Assembly: GCA_023159155.1 (NCBI GenBank)
Contig: JAJNNX010000004.1
Location: 186,001 to 250,000 of the forward strand
Reading direction: 5' to 3'
DNA length: 64,000 bases
Source: Ustulina deusta
Taxonomy: Eukaryota > Ascomycota > Sordariomycetes > Xylariales > Xylariaceae
This document shows positions 1 through 9,435 of this stretch, in pieces. How positions within the stretch are numbered: the first letter of the stretch is position 1; the number at the start of each line of letters is the position of its first letter. The translations under genes and the position numbers were made by a program. The notes beneath the pieces were generated by a model. The model ran no database searches, had not been told where the DNA came from, and saw only the letters and a list, made by a program, of their open reading frames with translations.

Positions 1-1269
1 CCACGTACTCTTCCATCCAAATTTGCACGCAAAGAGTCCGCATATTACCGGGCCTTTCAGGACTACATCATTCGATCTGGCCAACAAGACACCTTCGTTC
101 ACCGTCTCCCACGGTTCGAGGCTCTTCAAGCGCAACGCATTGCTTTACGCGAGGCCCATCGCAACCAGCTACTCGGCAAGTATCAATTATCAGTAGTGCC
201 GCAATCCGCACGAAAGCGCATGAGCGCTAACGTAGTTCGCGGTGACGATGTCCTCGTTGATGACCCAGAGAAATTGAAGCGTGAAAAGGAGGAGGAAGCG
301 TTCACCCAGATGGCTACGGCCAACTGGCACGTAAGTGCAATCAAGGCTCTGAATAATGGACGACTCTTCTCCGCTCCAATAGCTAAGCAACTAGCGAGAC
401 TTTCTCGCATCGGTGGCGCCCATGATCGTGCACGCATCCTCGACCTTGGTGGCCAGGCAACGTGCGACTGGGCCTGGCATTGTGCTATCACATATCCCAA
501 CACGAAGGTGTATACAGTGACCACCAAGGCGATCCGCCAGCTGTCAAATTGCAATATGCGTGGCCCGCCTAACCACCGACAGATCGCTGTTGAACGACTC
601 ATACGACTGCCCTTCCCCGATGAGTACTTTGACCTCGTGTCGGCACGTGATCTTCATTCTATTCTTAAATTTATTGGTGAGAACGGTGAGGATGAGTGGG
701 AGAGCTGCCTGAGCGAAGTGATGCGAGTGCTGAAACCCGGCGGTTACCTTGAGTTTTCAGTAATGGATTCAGATATCATGAACGCAGGCCCGCTCGGCCT
801 CGCCAAGTCGGTTGAGTTCGGCTTCTCGCTCAAGACGCTGGGCTACGACTCGAACCCCACCCGACTCTTTCTGGGGCGTCTGGGCAGAGCTGGCTTCGAC
901 GAGGTCCGCCGCGCTTGGATGTGCCTTCCTATGGGTCATACTAAGCTCCCGGCCGGAGAAAAGCCCCTCCCCGTCGTGCGTGACAGCAATGGCATCGAAA
1001 GGACCCGTGAAATCGCGGCCATTGTCCAGGGCTCGACTGATGGTGCTGCCAGCATCACAGGGCTTGTTGGAAGTTGGGCGTGGGAGCGCTGGCTCCTTCG
1101 CTGCGAGATGGAAAAGGTAGCGGGTGAGGGCCGGCTCTGGCTCGACGCCGCTGAGGTGCGAGAGGCGGGTAAGTGCCTCGAGGGCGTGCACGGCATCGTT
1201 GAGGAGGGAAGAAGCTGTGGTGCGGGTTTCAGGATGTTGAACGGTTTCGCGAGGAAGCCGAGGGAGTAA
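1..1269 (+). CDS. SAM-dependent methyltransferase, class I (5' end outside the window)
   Basis: The frame is open from base 1 to the TAA at 1267-1269, so the gene starts left of the window; the ATG at 769 and others are internal. About 422 residues are visible. An N-terminal basic helical stretch (YYRAF, then many Arg/Gln) precedes a class I Rossmann-type methyltransferase domain. Motif I reads RILDLGGQ (nt about 433-460), the acidic loop region is LPFPDEYFDLVSARD, and the post-motif strand is EVMRVLKPGGYLEF. This order (glycine-rich loop, PF-D-FD, LKPGG) is typical of fungal methyltransferase type 11/25 proteins. The substrate cannot be read from sequence; small-molecule and protein targets are both known in the superfamily. 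No intron is needed in the visible part. It converges on the calnexin gene. Confidence 0.85.
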   Translation, partial: PRTLPSKFARKESAYYRAFQDYIIRSGQQDTFVHRLPRFEALQAQRIALREAHRNQLLGKYQLSVVPQSARKRMSANVVRGDDVLVDDPEKLKREKEEEAFTQMATANWHVSAIKALNNGRLFSAPIAKQLARLSRIGGAHDRARILDLGGQATCDWAWHCAITYPNTKVYTVTTKAIRQLSNCNMRGPPNHRQIAVERLIRLPFPDEYFDLVSARDLHSILKFIGENGEDEWESCLSEVMRVLKPGGYLEFSVMDSDIMNAGPLGLAKSVEFGFSLKTLGYDSNPTRLFLGRLGRAGFDEVRRAWMCLPMGHTKLPAGEKPLPVVRDSNGIERTREIAAIVQGSTDGAASITGLVGSWAWERWLLRCEMEKVAGEGRLWLDAAEVREAGKCLEGVHGIVEEGRSCGAGFRMLNGFARKPRE

Positions 1270-2577
1270 GGTCGGGATGTCGTCTGAAGGCGCGATATAA
1301 TAACAGAAGGCGAAAGCGTAGGGCTGAAGCCAGGCTCGCTTCGAGTCAAGAACTATCTTTTCTTTTGTTTGGTGCTCAGGAATACACGCCCTATATTTTG
1401 TGGCTGTTGGACAGCTACTATCTACTGTCTACATTACGTTCCAGGATAATGAGGCTGCATTAAGGGGTAGTGAGGTCTGGGAGGGACGGCGCCCGGTTGG
1501 GTGGATTTGATAGTAGCAGTCATTGATAGCGTTGATACCCGGGTGTCTGGAATGGAAGAGGGGAGGAGAGAGTGAGAGGAATAGAAACAATAAAAAAAGA
1601 AAAAGCCCTCTCGTGTTCCCATGCTTATTTGCAATAGAGAACGGATGGATGACAAGTGTGAACGGAAGGAACCTCATTTCCTTCTCTTTGTGTGATTGAT
1701 TGTAGACGCCAAATTGCTTCACAAGCGATAAGCATACGAAACAGGACACATTGGTAGATATAGCATATTATGAAGCCATCGACACGACTCCTTTGCGTCG
1801 ACAACCATCTAGATCATATTAGTGCCTACCCACACTACCTCGGTAGGTAATCGAAGCTGCCGATAAGTATTAATCATTTGGTGTTCCTTAAAGGTATGCC
1901 CAGCCGCCGAGTTAAACCCATCTCTACAATGTGGCTTCTAAACTACAACAACCTTCGGCAAAGACTAGTTGTAGATGCGTACCAAGTAATGTAGGTAGGT
2001 GCTCATTAAGTACATACCTAAGTAGGTACTTATGGTACAACTAACTACCTACCTCTACATTATGTAATGTAGCTCATGTAAGTTATTAACCACCACCGCA
2101 TAGCCCAAACTTATCAAGGTGCAATCACTCAATTCCGATGGGCAATCTAGTCTTCCACGTATGCTTTGAATCCACGTCCTGTACTAACATATGCTCGACG
2201 AATTCCATTTCAAGTAGAAATAAACGCTGAAAGGACTAATGACTCAGTAGAGTCCCCGACAATACGTGGCCTAATCTAGAAGGTGCATATAGTCTGGAAC
2301 TGAGAACGATTTTAGACATAGTTCACTCGCATTTCAGAGTATAACCCTACAGACAAATATATGCCCGTGGTGTTTTACTCGTATGTAAACTGACCAATTG
2401 ATTGGGAGTGACTAAAATACACACATACGCCATGCAAAGTAACCGATATTATCTGCATCGAAGAGACCCTATACTTGTGTCATAGTATTACAGGTCGTCG
2501 CCCTTTCCCGCCCAACCATAACCACGAATGGGTGCACTTTTTACGCCTTGCTAAAACTCCCTATATCAACTCGCTCT
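1270..2577. other. Intergenic region between convergent genes
   Basis: About 1.3 kb separates the convergent methyltransferase and calnexin genes. It is A+T rich, with no frame that reads as a protein. It contains clustered TAGGTA/TACCTA words around 1835-1852 and 1990-2055. Presumably it holds both 3' ends; no clear terminator-like structure was identified. Confidence 0.6.
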
Positions 2578-4518
2578 TTACGACGAGCTTCGCGTAGCCC
2601 GCTTATTAGCCTCACCCTTGACATTTTCAGCACCAGTGGAAACAGCCTCCGCAGCCTTGTCCTTGACGTCTTTAGCCTTCTCCTTAGCGTCAGCAGCCGC
2701 CTTCTTAGCAGGGGCTGGGGCACTGCCTCCAGACGTGAAGATGCTAATAAGAGCGATGATGGTGACCAGCAGACCACCAATAGCAGTGGGGACCTCAGGG
2801 ACAAATTTGATAGCCTCAATGGGGTCCTTGGCAGCAATCGTCAGGAAGAGGTCGAGCTTCTCTTTGACATAGGTTACAGGGTCGTCGAGGAACTTGAGGT
2901 CAGATGGGGACTTGGGCTTGGCAGCCTCCTTGGGCTTCTCGGCCTGCTCCAAAGCCTTCTCGACGGGGTACTTGACGAAGTAGGTCTCGTCGGCCAACTT
3001 CTTGGCGTCATCAACGGAGTGGCCAATGTAAATGTTGTCAAATGAAACGTCAGCTTGCATTGTCCAAAGCTCAAAGCCGATCTAATTCATCACCAGTCAG
3101 TGAAATGCAGCCTTTATAGTAAGACAAGGCGGTCAACTTACAGCACCAATAGGTTCGAAGTTAGCAGGAGTCTTGTCCTCGAAGTAGTCAGGGTTCGCGA
3201 TCTTGCGGGGAGCCCAAACACCCTTATAGGCAGGGTTGTCAATATACGGCGCAGTCCAAGGACCCTTGTAGTCGGGGTTGTTCTTCATGGGCTTAGACCA
3301 GGGACCACAGCCAGAAACATCGGCGCACTTGGGGTTGGGCACGATAGGAGCAACCCAATCGCCATCCTCTTCGTCCTCCCAATCCTCGGGCTTTTGAGCC
3401 TCCGGGTCGGGGACGGTCGAGGCCTCATTCTCAAGCCAATCCTCGGGTTGGGTAGCCTCCTCGTCGACAATCTCAAATGGCGCATCCTCATCCCAGTCCT
3501 CTGGTTTCTTGGCCTCGGGGTCAGGGATACGGGCCTCGTCAACCCAGTCCTCGGGCTTGCTATCATCAGGGTCGTCGATCTCCTTTGGAGGGTTGACAGC
3601 TGGTGAGAATTGCTCAAGGAGGCTACCGTCTCGGACGGTCTCACCATCCTTCTGCAAGGTAAAAGTATTGTTAGGCTGGACGATCAAGGTGTATAGATGG
3701 GAGATCTTGTCAATGCTAGCCTGGGGAGGGCCAGAAAGATGCTTCTCCTCGTATTCGCCAGTCTTGGGGTTCTTGTGGTTGAAGATGAAGTGAACTTTGT
3801 TGGTGTGGCCGCACTTGTCAGGGCCGAACATAATGACGTAAGGAGAAGCGTTGCTGAACTCCTCCTGGTGAAGCGCCTTGTTGTCACGCAAGAGCTTCAT
3901 ATAAGCGCCACCACATTCGAGACCCTCTGAACAGTTATTAGCTTACATACGAGCGTGCTAAGGTAGGGGCGGACGTACTCTGCAGCTTCACCTCGTATTG
4001 GACCACGAGAGTCTTGCCCTTAGGGTCAATCTTCTTTGGGAACTTGGCGGAGATGGCGTGGTGCGCGGCAGCATTTTTGGCGACTAGATACTTGTCGCCA
4101 ACCTGGCCGTTATAGATATAAGGCTCTTCAACCGCCCACTCGCCAACGTAGGCCCACTCCTCTTCCGAACCCTTGGTATCCTTTTTGGCGTGGGAGGCTT
4201 TCCATCGGGAGTCCCAGCCATCGCCGAACTGCTCGATGAACTCGGCTTTGATGGTCGAAGGCTATGTGGCGAGAACAGCGTCAGCAAGAGCGATCATCTC
4301 CGGCACGCGGAACTCGGAAGCTGGAGACGGGAGAGACTCACGGTGAATGTGGGCAGCTCGGCAGGCACGGTGTACGACACAGAGGCGGTCGAAGAGCCGG
4401 CGGGGGGAGCACCGGGGATATGATCTTGACCAACGAAGCCGTGAGGGTTACCGTGGAACCCATGGGCCTGGGCGCCGCCTGCCAGAAGGGCAGCAGCGAC
4501 AGCGGAGTTCAGATGCAT
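2578..4518 (-). CDS. cnx1: Calnexin, ER membrane lectin chaperone
   Basis: Four exons fit: 4342-4518, 3979-4261, 3142-3926 and 2578-3081 (complement), giving 582 residues. Introns have GTGAGT, GTACGT and GTAAGT donors, and all phases close. The start [15 protein letters not shown] begins a signal peptide ending near AQA. The globular lectin domain includes [18 protein letters not shown] and HFIFNHKN. The P-domain arm has four type-1 repeats (KPEDW, KPEDW, QPEDW, KPEDW) and four type-2 repeats (GDWVAP, GPWSKP, GPWTAP, GVWAPR). One membrane segment ([15 protein letters not shown]) is followed by a Lys/Ala-rich cytosolic tail ending in RSSS. The family binds monoglucosylated N-glycans on folding glycoproteins in the ER. 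Length and order are typical of filamentous fungi. Confidence 0.97.
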
Positions 4519-5655
4519 GGCTGCGAATGTGAATGGAAGATAAAATAAATCAAGAAGCCAAGCGACAAAGGAAGAGACAGCTGTCCACACGAGAGCTTCT
4601 AGCTACCAACTGCAGCCGACGCGATATGTCGAGACAACGACGACTATGGCGATGGCGATGACGATGGCGATGACGATAAGAGGATGAGAATGAAGGTGAG
4701 GTTGAGGATAATGGCAATCGATGATTGATGGCTCCCCGAGCTGACGACGAAGAAAAAGAAATTCTCCACGAAAGTCTAGAGAAAGAAAGACATCGAACGG
4801 AGGGAAGGAGACGATCAATTGGAATTTATTATCTGCGCGAACTTGCTAGAACCTTTTTCCTTCTAGTAGAACACCAACGTGGCCTTTTGGGGGGAGTACA
4901 ACTGGGGACCGCGGCAGTACGCTATCTCGGCGGTACATGGCATAGTCCGGAGGTACCTGGGCAGAGGAAACTGTGTGTAACTGTACGCTCTGCCTGGCTC
5001 TGCCTGGCACTTCGACCCCCGGAAGGCAGGTACACTACACTAGTACGGGACCATGGGCAGGCCAGGATGTTATAGTGTACACCAGGCCGGCAGCTTTACA
5101 GTTTTGACAAACTCTGATTGGCCAAAGTTGGAGACGAGAGCTTCTATGATTTCTATCGGTTCCATCAACGGGTTCAGGCGGAGCACCGCTACTCGCCAAG
5201 AACAGCATTTTTAGCACTCTGGGGCCTTCTCTTGCGACGCGGCATAATGATGACTTACGGCTCCCTAGTAACCACTGAATTATCACGCCGATTGACATCT
5301 TTGATTGGTTGATCACTGGCTTAACCTTTGTAAGCTTACTAAAAAGTGTTCCACCATAAATTCAATATAACATACCCAAAATCCTCTGAAAGGAGCCTTT
5401 GACGTGATTCCTTTTGTGAGTCAATGACACTTGGACACTGGTTTTTATAACCAATGTCCATATCTGCAGAGGTACGGCATACCCGGTGCACGAGTTGCGC
5501 ATAACAGAATGCAAAAGTTGTCTACGTGGGCCTCCCGACACTGTCTTACCAGCCTGATACTGGGGGAGTTTGAAAGCATCATGCAACAATGACCCCAGCC
5601 CTATCTAATCTCTTTCCGTCTATGAGGATGGATCGAACGCTGCACCAAGGAAGGA
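4519..5655. other. Calnexin upstream region
   Basis: This holds the calnexin leader and promoter (reading on the minus strand) and has no convincing gene. A short GATGGC/GATGAC hexamer-type repeat lies at 4647-4678, in the probable 5' leader. Bases 5362-5655 may hold decayed sequence related to the kinase remnant just downstream, but stops in all frames prevent a claim. Confidence 0.5.
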
Positions 5656-6118
5656 ATGGCAACTGAGTCAACATATGCGGCAACCATGCGAACCTCGAGG
5701 CTGGCCAGTCTAGTTATGTGGAATGACAACAAAGATAAGTTTCTAATGGGTCTACTCTTAGGCTACGTAGAAGGTATGACATTTCAATCACACCTGGATA
5801 CAGAGAGGCACGAGGGGTGCAAAATCGCCCCAGAATTCAAACCAGGGTGGACGGCACAGATCGAATCAACTCTATTTGCATGCCATCGATGTCGTCTGGG
5901 GTGATGTTAAGCGTGATAATGTTATCGTTAACTCCGACGGCGATGCTGTCGTTGTTGACTTCGGAGGTAGTTCCACGCCCGACTATCTACCACCCGAGCT
6001 TCGGGGGACTACTCAAAGCGACTTGTTAGAGCTGAATCATATGAGGATGGACCTAGGTCTTGATGCCAGGCAAGTTGTTGAACAAACAGAGTTAGCTCCA
6101 ACATGCGTCCGCATTTGA
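5656..6118 (+). pseudogene. Remnant of a fungal protein-kinase-like gene, frameshifted
   Basis: Two overlapping frames together resemble the hinge and C-lobe of a fungal kinase-like protein. The first frame (5656-5904) carries RLASLV and LLLGYVEG, a hinge-like stretch, then WTAQIEST. The second frame (5876-6118) carries HAIDVVWGDVKRDNV, a catalytic loop with the D-x-K-x-x-N pattern, then VVVDFGG (the DFG metal site) and YLPPEL (resembling the activation-segment end). The switch between frames at about 5876-5885 needs a one-base shift, and no splice signals explain it. No N-lobe with a glycine loop and Lys is visible upstream, so the gene is both broken and truncated. It is followed by repetitive AT-rich sequence. 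A small intact kinase is unlikely. Confidence 0.6.
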
Positions 6119-7356
6119 AGTTTAGAGGGGGGGCAATTATTACCTAGCGCATTAGTAGGATAGTGTCAAAAGCTACAAAGAAAGATATGTCTTGCTTGCG
6201 TAATTAAGTATTAAAATGGCATTGTATTTGTTTTTTTCTATGACTTTGTCTTGTTGAACGCGTAGATCCGGTGTTGGACCACGGTAATCCATAAATGTAG
6301 CCGAAGTTAAAGTGGTGGGTGCGCTACCTATACTCGAGAAAAGTCCCGTCTATTTTTTGTTGAGGTTCAAATATCTTCACTGTAGAAAGTGTTATAAATA
6401 GCAGGTTTTGTAGGGTTGGAGGATGGAACTCATAGGCCCTTTAAGTAAAGCACCTGTGGAGCGGGGGAATGGAACTCATAGGCCCTGTAAAGTAAAGCAC
6501 CCATGTCCTTCGGGACCCATAGCAAAAAGACAATCCACTATGGCATAGACCCATGCATGTCCTTCGGGACCCATAGCTAAATACAAATCACTATGGTACA
6601 GTTTTATAACTAAATAAATTGCCAAAAAAAAACCCCCCTTTATATTAAAAAAACCCTTTATATTAAAAAAAACCTTTGTATTAAAAAACGGGTGGTCTCC
6701 TAGAAAGTAAATTTTATTTATTTTTCACTCATGAATTAGGGCACAAATTATACTTCGTATAATAAAGATACTTCGGCCTTAGAAAAACGTAGACAGTACT
6801 CTTTTGAGCCTCTATACACCAATGGTAAAACCTTAGGTAGAACCAACCATAAGTTTATACAAAAAAGCATCATCATCTACCGCTCTTTACACAAGTATAG
6901 CGACCCCTCGGGTCAAGAACAGCACGTGATGTTTGCTTAGCGATGATTGGGTGTGCAGATCTCTCTCCTCTCTCTCTACAATACTTACCTACCTAGGTCT
7001 TAGACAGGTGGTGCGATTTTGGAGAAATAGAACGTCGTAGCGCGAAAGTGGGGAAACAAAGCACAAGTGAGCAAGAATGGGTCAATCAGCGTCCATGCCG
7101 GGCACCATCGACTTTAGCCTCATCGCGTTTTCAAACATCAAAAAAAGCGGCTGTGTCTCAAACCGATTTTCCGGCCCCTGGCAATTTGCAAGCACCGCTC
7201 TCTCCGCCTCTCCGCAGCTGCGGGTGTCCTAGCCGATATTGCACTCTTGCCCCAAACAAATGCTAAATCACCGGGATTTTAGCCCTCGATAGAAAAGAAA
7301 CCTGTCGAGCAACAGTTTCGGTACCCGGCCACAACGTGGGGTGCTAGGTGACCGCA
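6119..7356. other. AT-rich intergenic region with hairpin repeats
   Basis: No coding frame was seen. From about 6420 to 6880 it holds short direct repeats, TTCG-loop hairpins and A-run/TTTATATT repeats described separately. A CT-rich tract at about 6960-6977 and a TACCTACCTAGG word near 6986 lie upstream of the dehydratase gene and may belong to its promoter. Confidence 0.55.
6425..6590. repeat. Paired direct repeats with GTCC-TTCG-GGAC hairpins
   Basis: The word TGGAACTCATAGGCCCT occurs twice (near 6425 and 6470), each followed by AAGTAAAGCACC. The word ATGTCCTTCGGGACCCATAG also occurs twice (near 6503 and 6558), each followed within about 30 bases by CACTATGG. GTCC-TTCG-GGAC can fold into a four-base stem with a TTCG loop. 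GC-rich hairpins in AT-rich DNA resemble the GC clusters of fungal mitochondrial intergenic DNA. Confidence 0.7.
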
Positions 7357-8378
7357 ATGAGTGCCCAGCAGGCGCCCGAGAATAACCATCTGGTCACCTC
7401 GGAAGACCAGGACCACCCAGCAAATCTCATTCCTTCGTTGTGTGCTAAGTTTTGGAACTTGGGCTGGGTCACCGGAACAGGAGGCGGATGTTCGATTCGA
7501 GATGGGTGAGACGCTACTTCTTACCTCACTCAGCACTTCCCCTCATAAGAAGTATAATAATAACCTCACTACACGCTTGTTATAGCTTTCACGCTCTCTT
7601 TCTTGTCTGACGTCATGTTATTTTGACCCCCTATCACTCCTCTATATGAATTCAGCCATCTCACATTTCCCTGCTCCAGAGACTTGGTATACATCGCGCC
7701 GTCGGGGGTGCAGAAGGAGTTGATGAAGGCGGATGATCTCTACGTCCTATCCCTTCAACAGCAACAGCCCGACCTCAAGAACCGGACATACGTGCGCTCG
7801 CCGCCGCACGGCAGGCCCTCGCAATGCACCCCGCTGTTCCTCGCCGCCTTCACCCGGCGCGGGGCCGGATGCTGCATTCACACCCACTCGCAGTGGGCGG
7901 TGCTCGTGACGTTGCTGCTCGAGGCGCAGGGCCCGGGCCGTGACAAGGTGTTCGAGATCAACAACATCGAGCAGATCAAGGGCTTCGGCCGCGGGTTCCA
8001 GAAGTCGGGAAACCTCGGCTACCACGACACGCTGCGCATCCCCGTCATCGAGAACACGGCTCACGAGGAGGACCTTACCGAGTTCCTCGAGGAGGCCATG
8101 GACAAGCATCCCGATACGTATGCTGTCCTCGTCCGCCGACACGGCGTTTACGTATGGGGCGACAACGTACATAAGGCGAAGACAATGTGTGAGAGGTAGG
8201 TGAAATAGATCCCTTATCATCCCATGTCATCATTTATGTGAGCAACTAACCTTGTTTTCCCTCGAATAGCCTTGATTATCTGTTTCAGTTGGCGGTACAG
8301 ATGAAACATCTCGGTATTCCCTGGTTGAGTGACATCCCAGAGACGCTGCCGAGCGCCAAGGCAAATGCGAAGACATAG
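7357..8378 (+). CDS. mde1: Methylthioribulose-1-phosphate dehydratase (methionine salvage)
   Basis: Three exons, 7357-7505, 7680-8195 and 8270-8378, give 257 residues. Introns begin GTGAGA and GTAGGT. The enzyme dehydrates 5-methylthioribulose-1-phosphate in the cytosolic methionine salvage pathway and belongs to the class II aldolase/adducin fold. Evidence includes the substrate-binding loop [14 protein letters not shown] and [10 protein letters not shown]. The zinc ligands are His117 and His119 (CIHTHS) and His204 (RRHGVYVWG), with Glu147 (NNIEQIKG) at the position of the catalytic Glu. The C-terminal [12 protein letters not shown] matches the eukaryotic MtnB/APIP/Mde1 type. The ATG at 7357 is chosen because it reads directly into the conserved N-terminus ([18 protein letters not shown]). 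Length is close to that of yeast Mde1. Confidence 0.95.
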
Positions 8379-8733
8379 AGCCGGATGGACGGCTGAATTC
8401 GACGTTAGTAGGACAATAGATATCATGTGATTCAAACATCATGAACGAAGACTTCAAATATCGGCCAATAAAAGCTCGCGTTCTTTAGCTCTCATTAAGC
8501 TGACATGTTTTGTACAACCCAACCACACCCCCCTAACCCTAGGATCACCAATGCATCTCTCATGCCGACTCGGCGTCATCGTTTCTCTTCAATACCTTCC
8601 TTCCATGACCGGAAACCATACCTAGAAGCGCGCATGCCTCGTCCCATTAAGCTACCGCCAACACCCTAAACACCCTCGCCTATTAATGCAGAACAAATCT
8701 TGCGTTGCAAACGTTAATGGTGTAAGGTATAAT
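8379..8733. other. Short intergenic region between convergent genes
   Basis: About 355 bases lie between the 3' ends of the dehydratase and the CX3C surface protein. Nothing coding was seen. Confidence 0.6.
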
Positions 8734-9435
8734 CTACAGAGCAATGAAGCCGGCAAGCAGGCCGAAGAGACTCAGTCCAGTGCCGATGGTTCCGATGGGG
8801 CCGTAGACGCCAGCGCCCGAGTCGGACGAAGATGTGCTCGATGGCTTACTTGAGGCACCAGACACGGTGTGCGGGACCGAGGTGACGAAGGTTGAACCGC
8901 CGGAGGTGATGGTCGTCGCGACTTCGGTGACGGAGGCGGTGGTGTCGGCGTTACCGGCCTTGCTGGTGGCTAGGTTCGGCGTGCCAGTGCTCGTGAAGTA
9001 GTACTCGCCGATGCAGGTGTCGACACAGTCAGCGTAGGCCTGGTTGTCGGCGGCCGTGCCGTTGCCCTGGGGGCAGGCGGCGACGCAAGCCGTCGTGGCG
9101 TTCACGCTCGCGTTGTCTGGGCTCGGCACTGCGATGCAGTTGGCGCGGCACTTGGTGTCGCTGTCATCGCCTAACGAACAATACTGTGTTAGATCATGGC
9201 CTAATGAGTTCTTCGATGTGTGCTGGCTCCTGTATCCCGTCTTTCGGAGTAGGGATGCTCAGGGGTTTCTGAAGGTATTCAACTCACACAGAGCGAGGCA
9301 TTGCTCAATCTCGGAAGCAGAGGACTGGGCCGGGTCGCTGCTGGAGACGCTGGTCGAGGCTACGGTGGTGGTAGAGGACTGTGCGCTGGCAGCCACGGCG
9401 AAGAGGCCGGCGACGATGAAAGAAGTGAAACGCAT
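8734..9435 (-). CDS. Secreted GPI-type cysteine-rich surface protein with four CX3C motifs
   Basis: Two exons, complement 9288-9435 and 8734-9170, join through a GTGAGT donor and TTAG acceptor to give 194 residues. The N-terminus MRFTSFIVAGLFAVAASA is a signal peptide. A Ser/Thr-rich linker follows, then a compact domain with eight cysteines arranged as four C-x3-C pairs (CLALC, CRANC, CVAAC, CVDTC), spread over about 65 residues. The rest is Ser/Thr-rich and ends in a hydrophobic tail (GTGLSLFGLLAGFIAL) typical of a GPI-addition signal. The expected location is plasma membrane or cell wall. I recognise the layout as common in ascomycete surface proteins but cannot name a characterised function. 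It is not a CFEM domain by spacing. A (TA)n stretch lies just upstream of the start. Confidence 0.85.

Noticed and set aside
2548..3045. 165-residue plus-strand frame opposite the calnexin 3' exon
   Set aside because: It is a Leu/Ser-rich antisense shadow of the Lys/Ala/Glu-rich calnexin tail.
7747..8220. 157-residue antisense frame across the dehydratase gene
   Set aside because: It is the reverse-strand shadow of a well-supported exon with high GC third positions.
8531..8540. CCCTAACCCT, telomere-like word
   Set aside because: Only one and a half repeat units in ordinary intergenic DNA between two genes; not an interstitial telomere tract.
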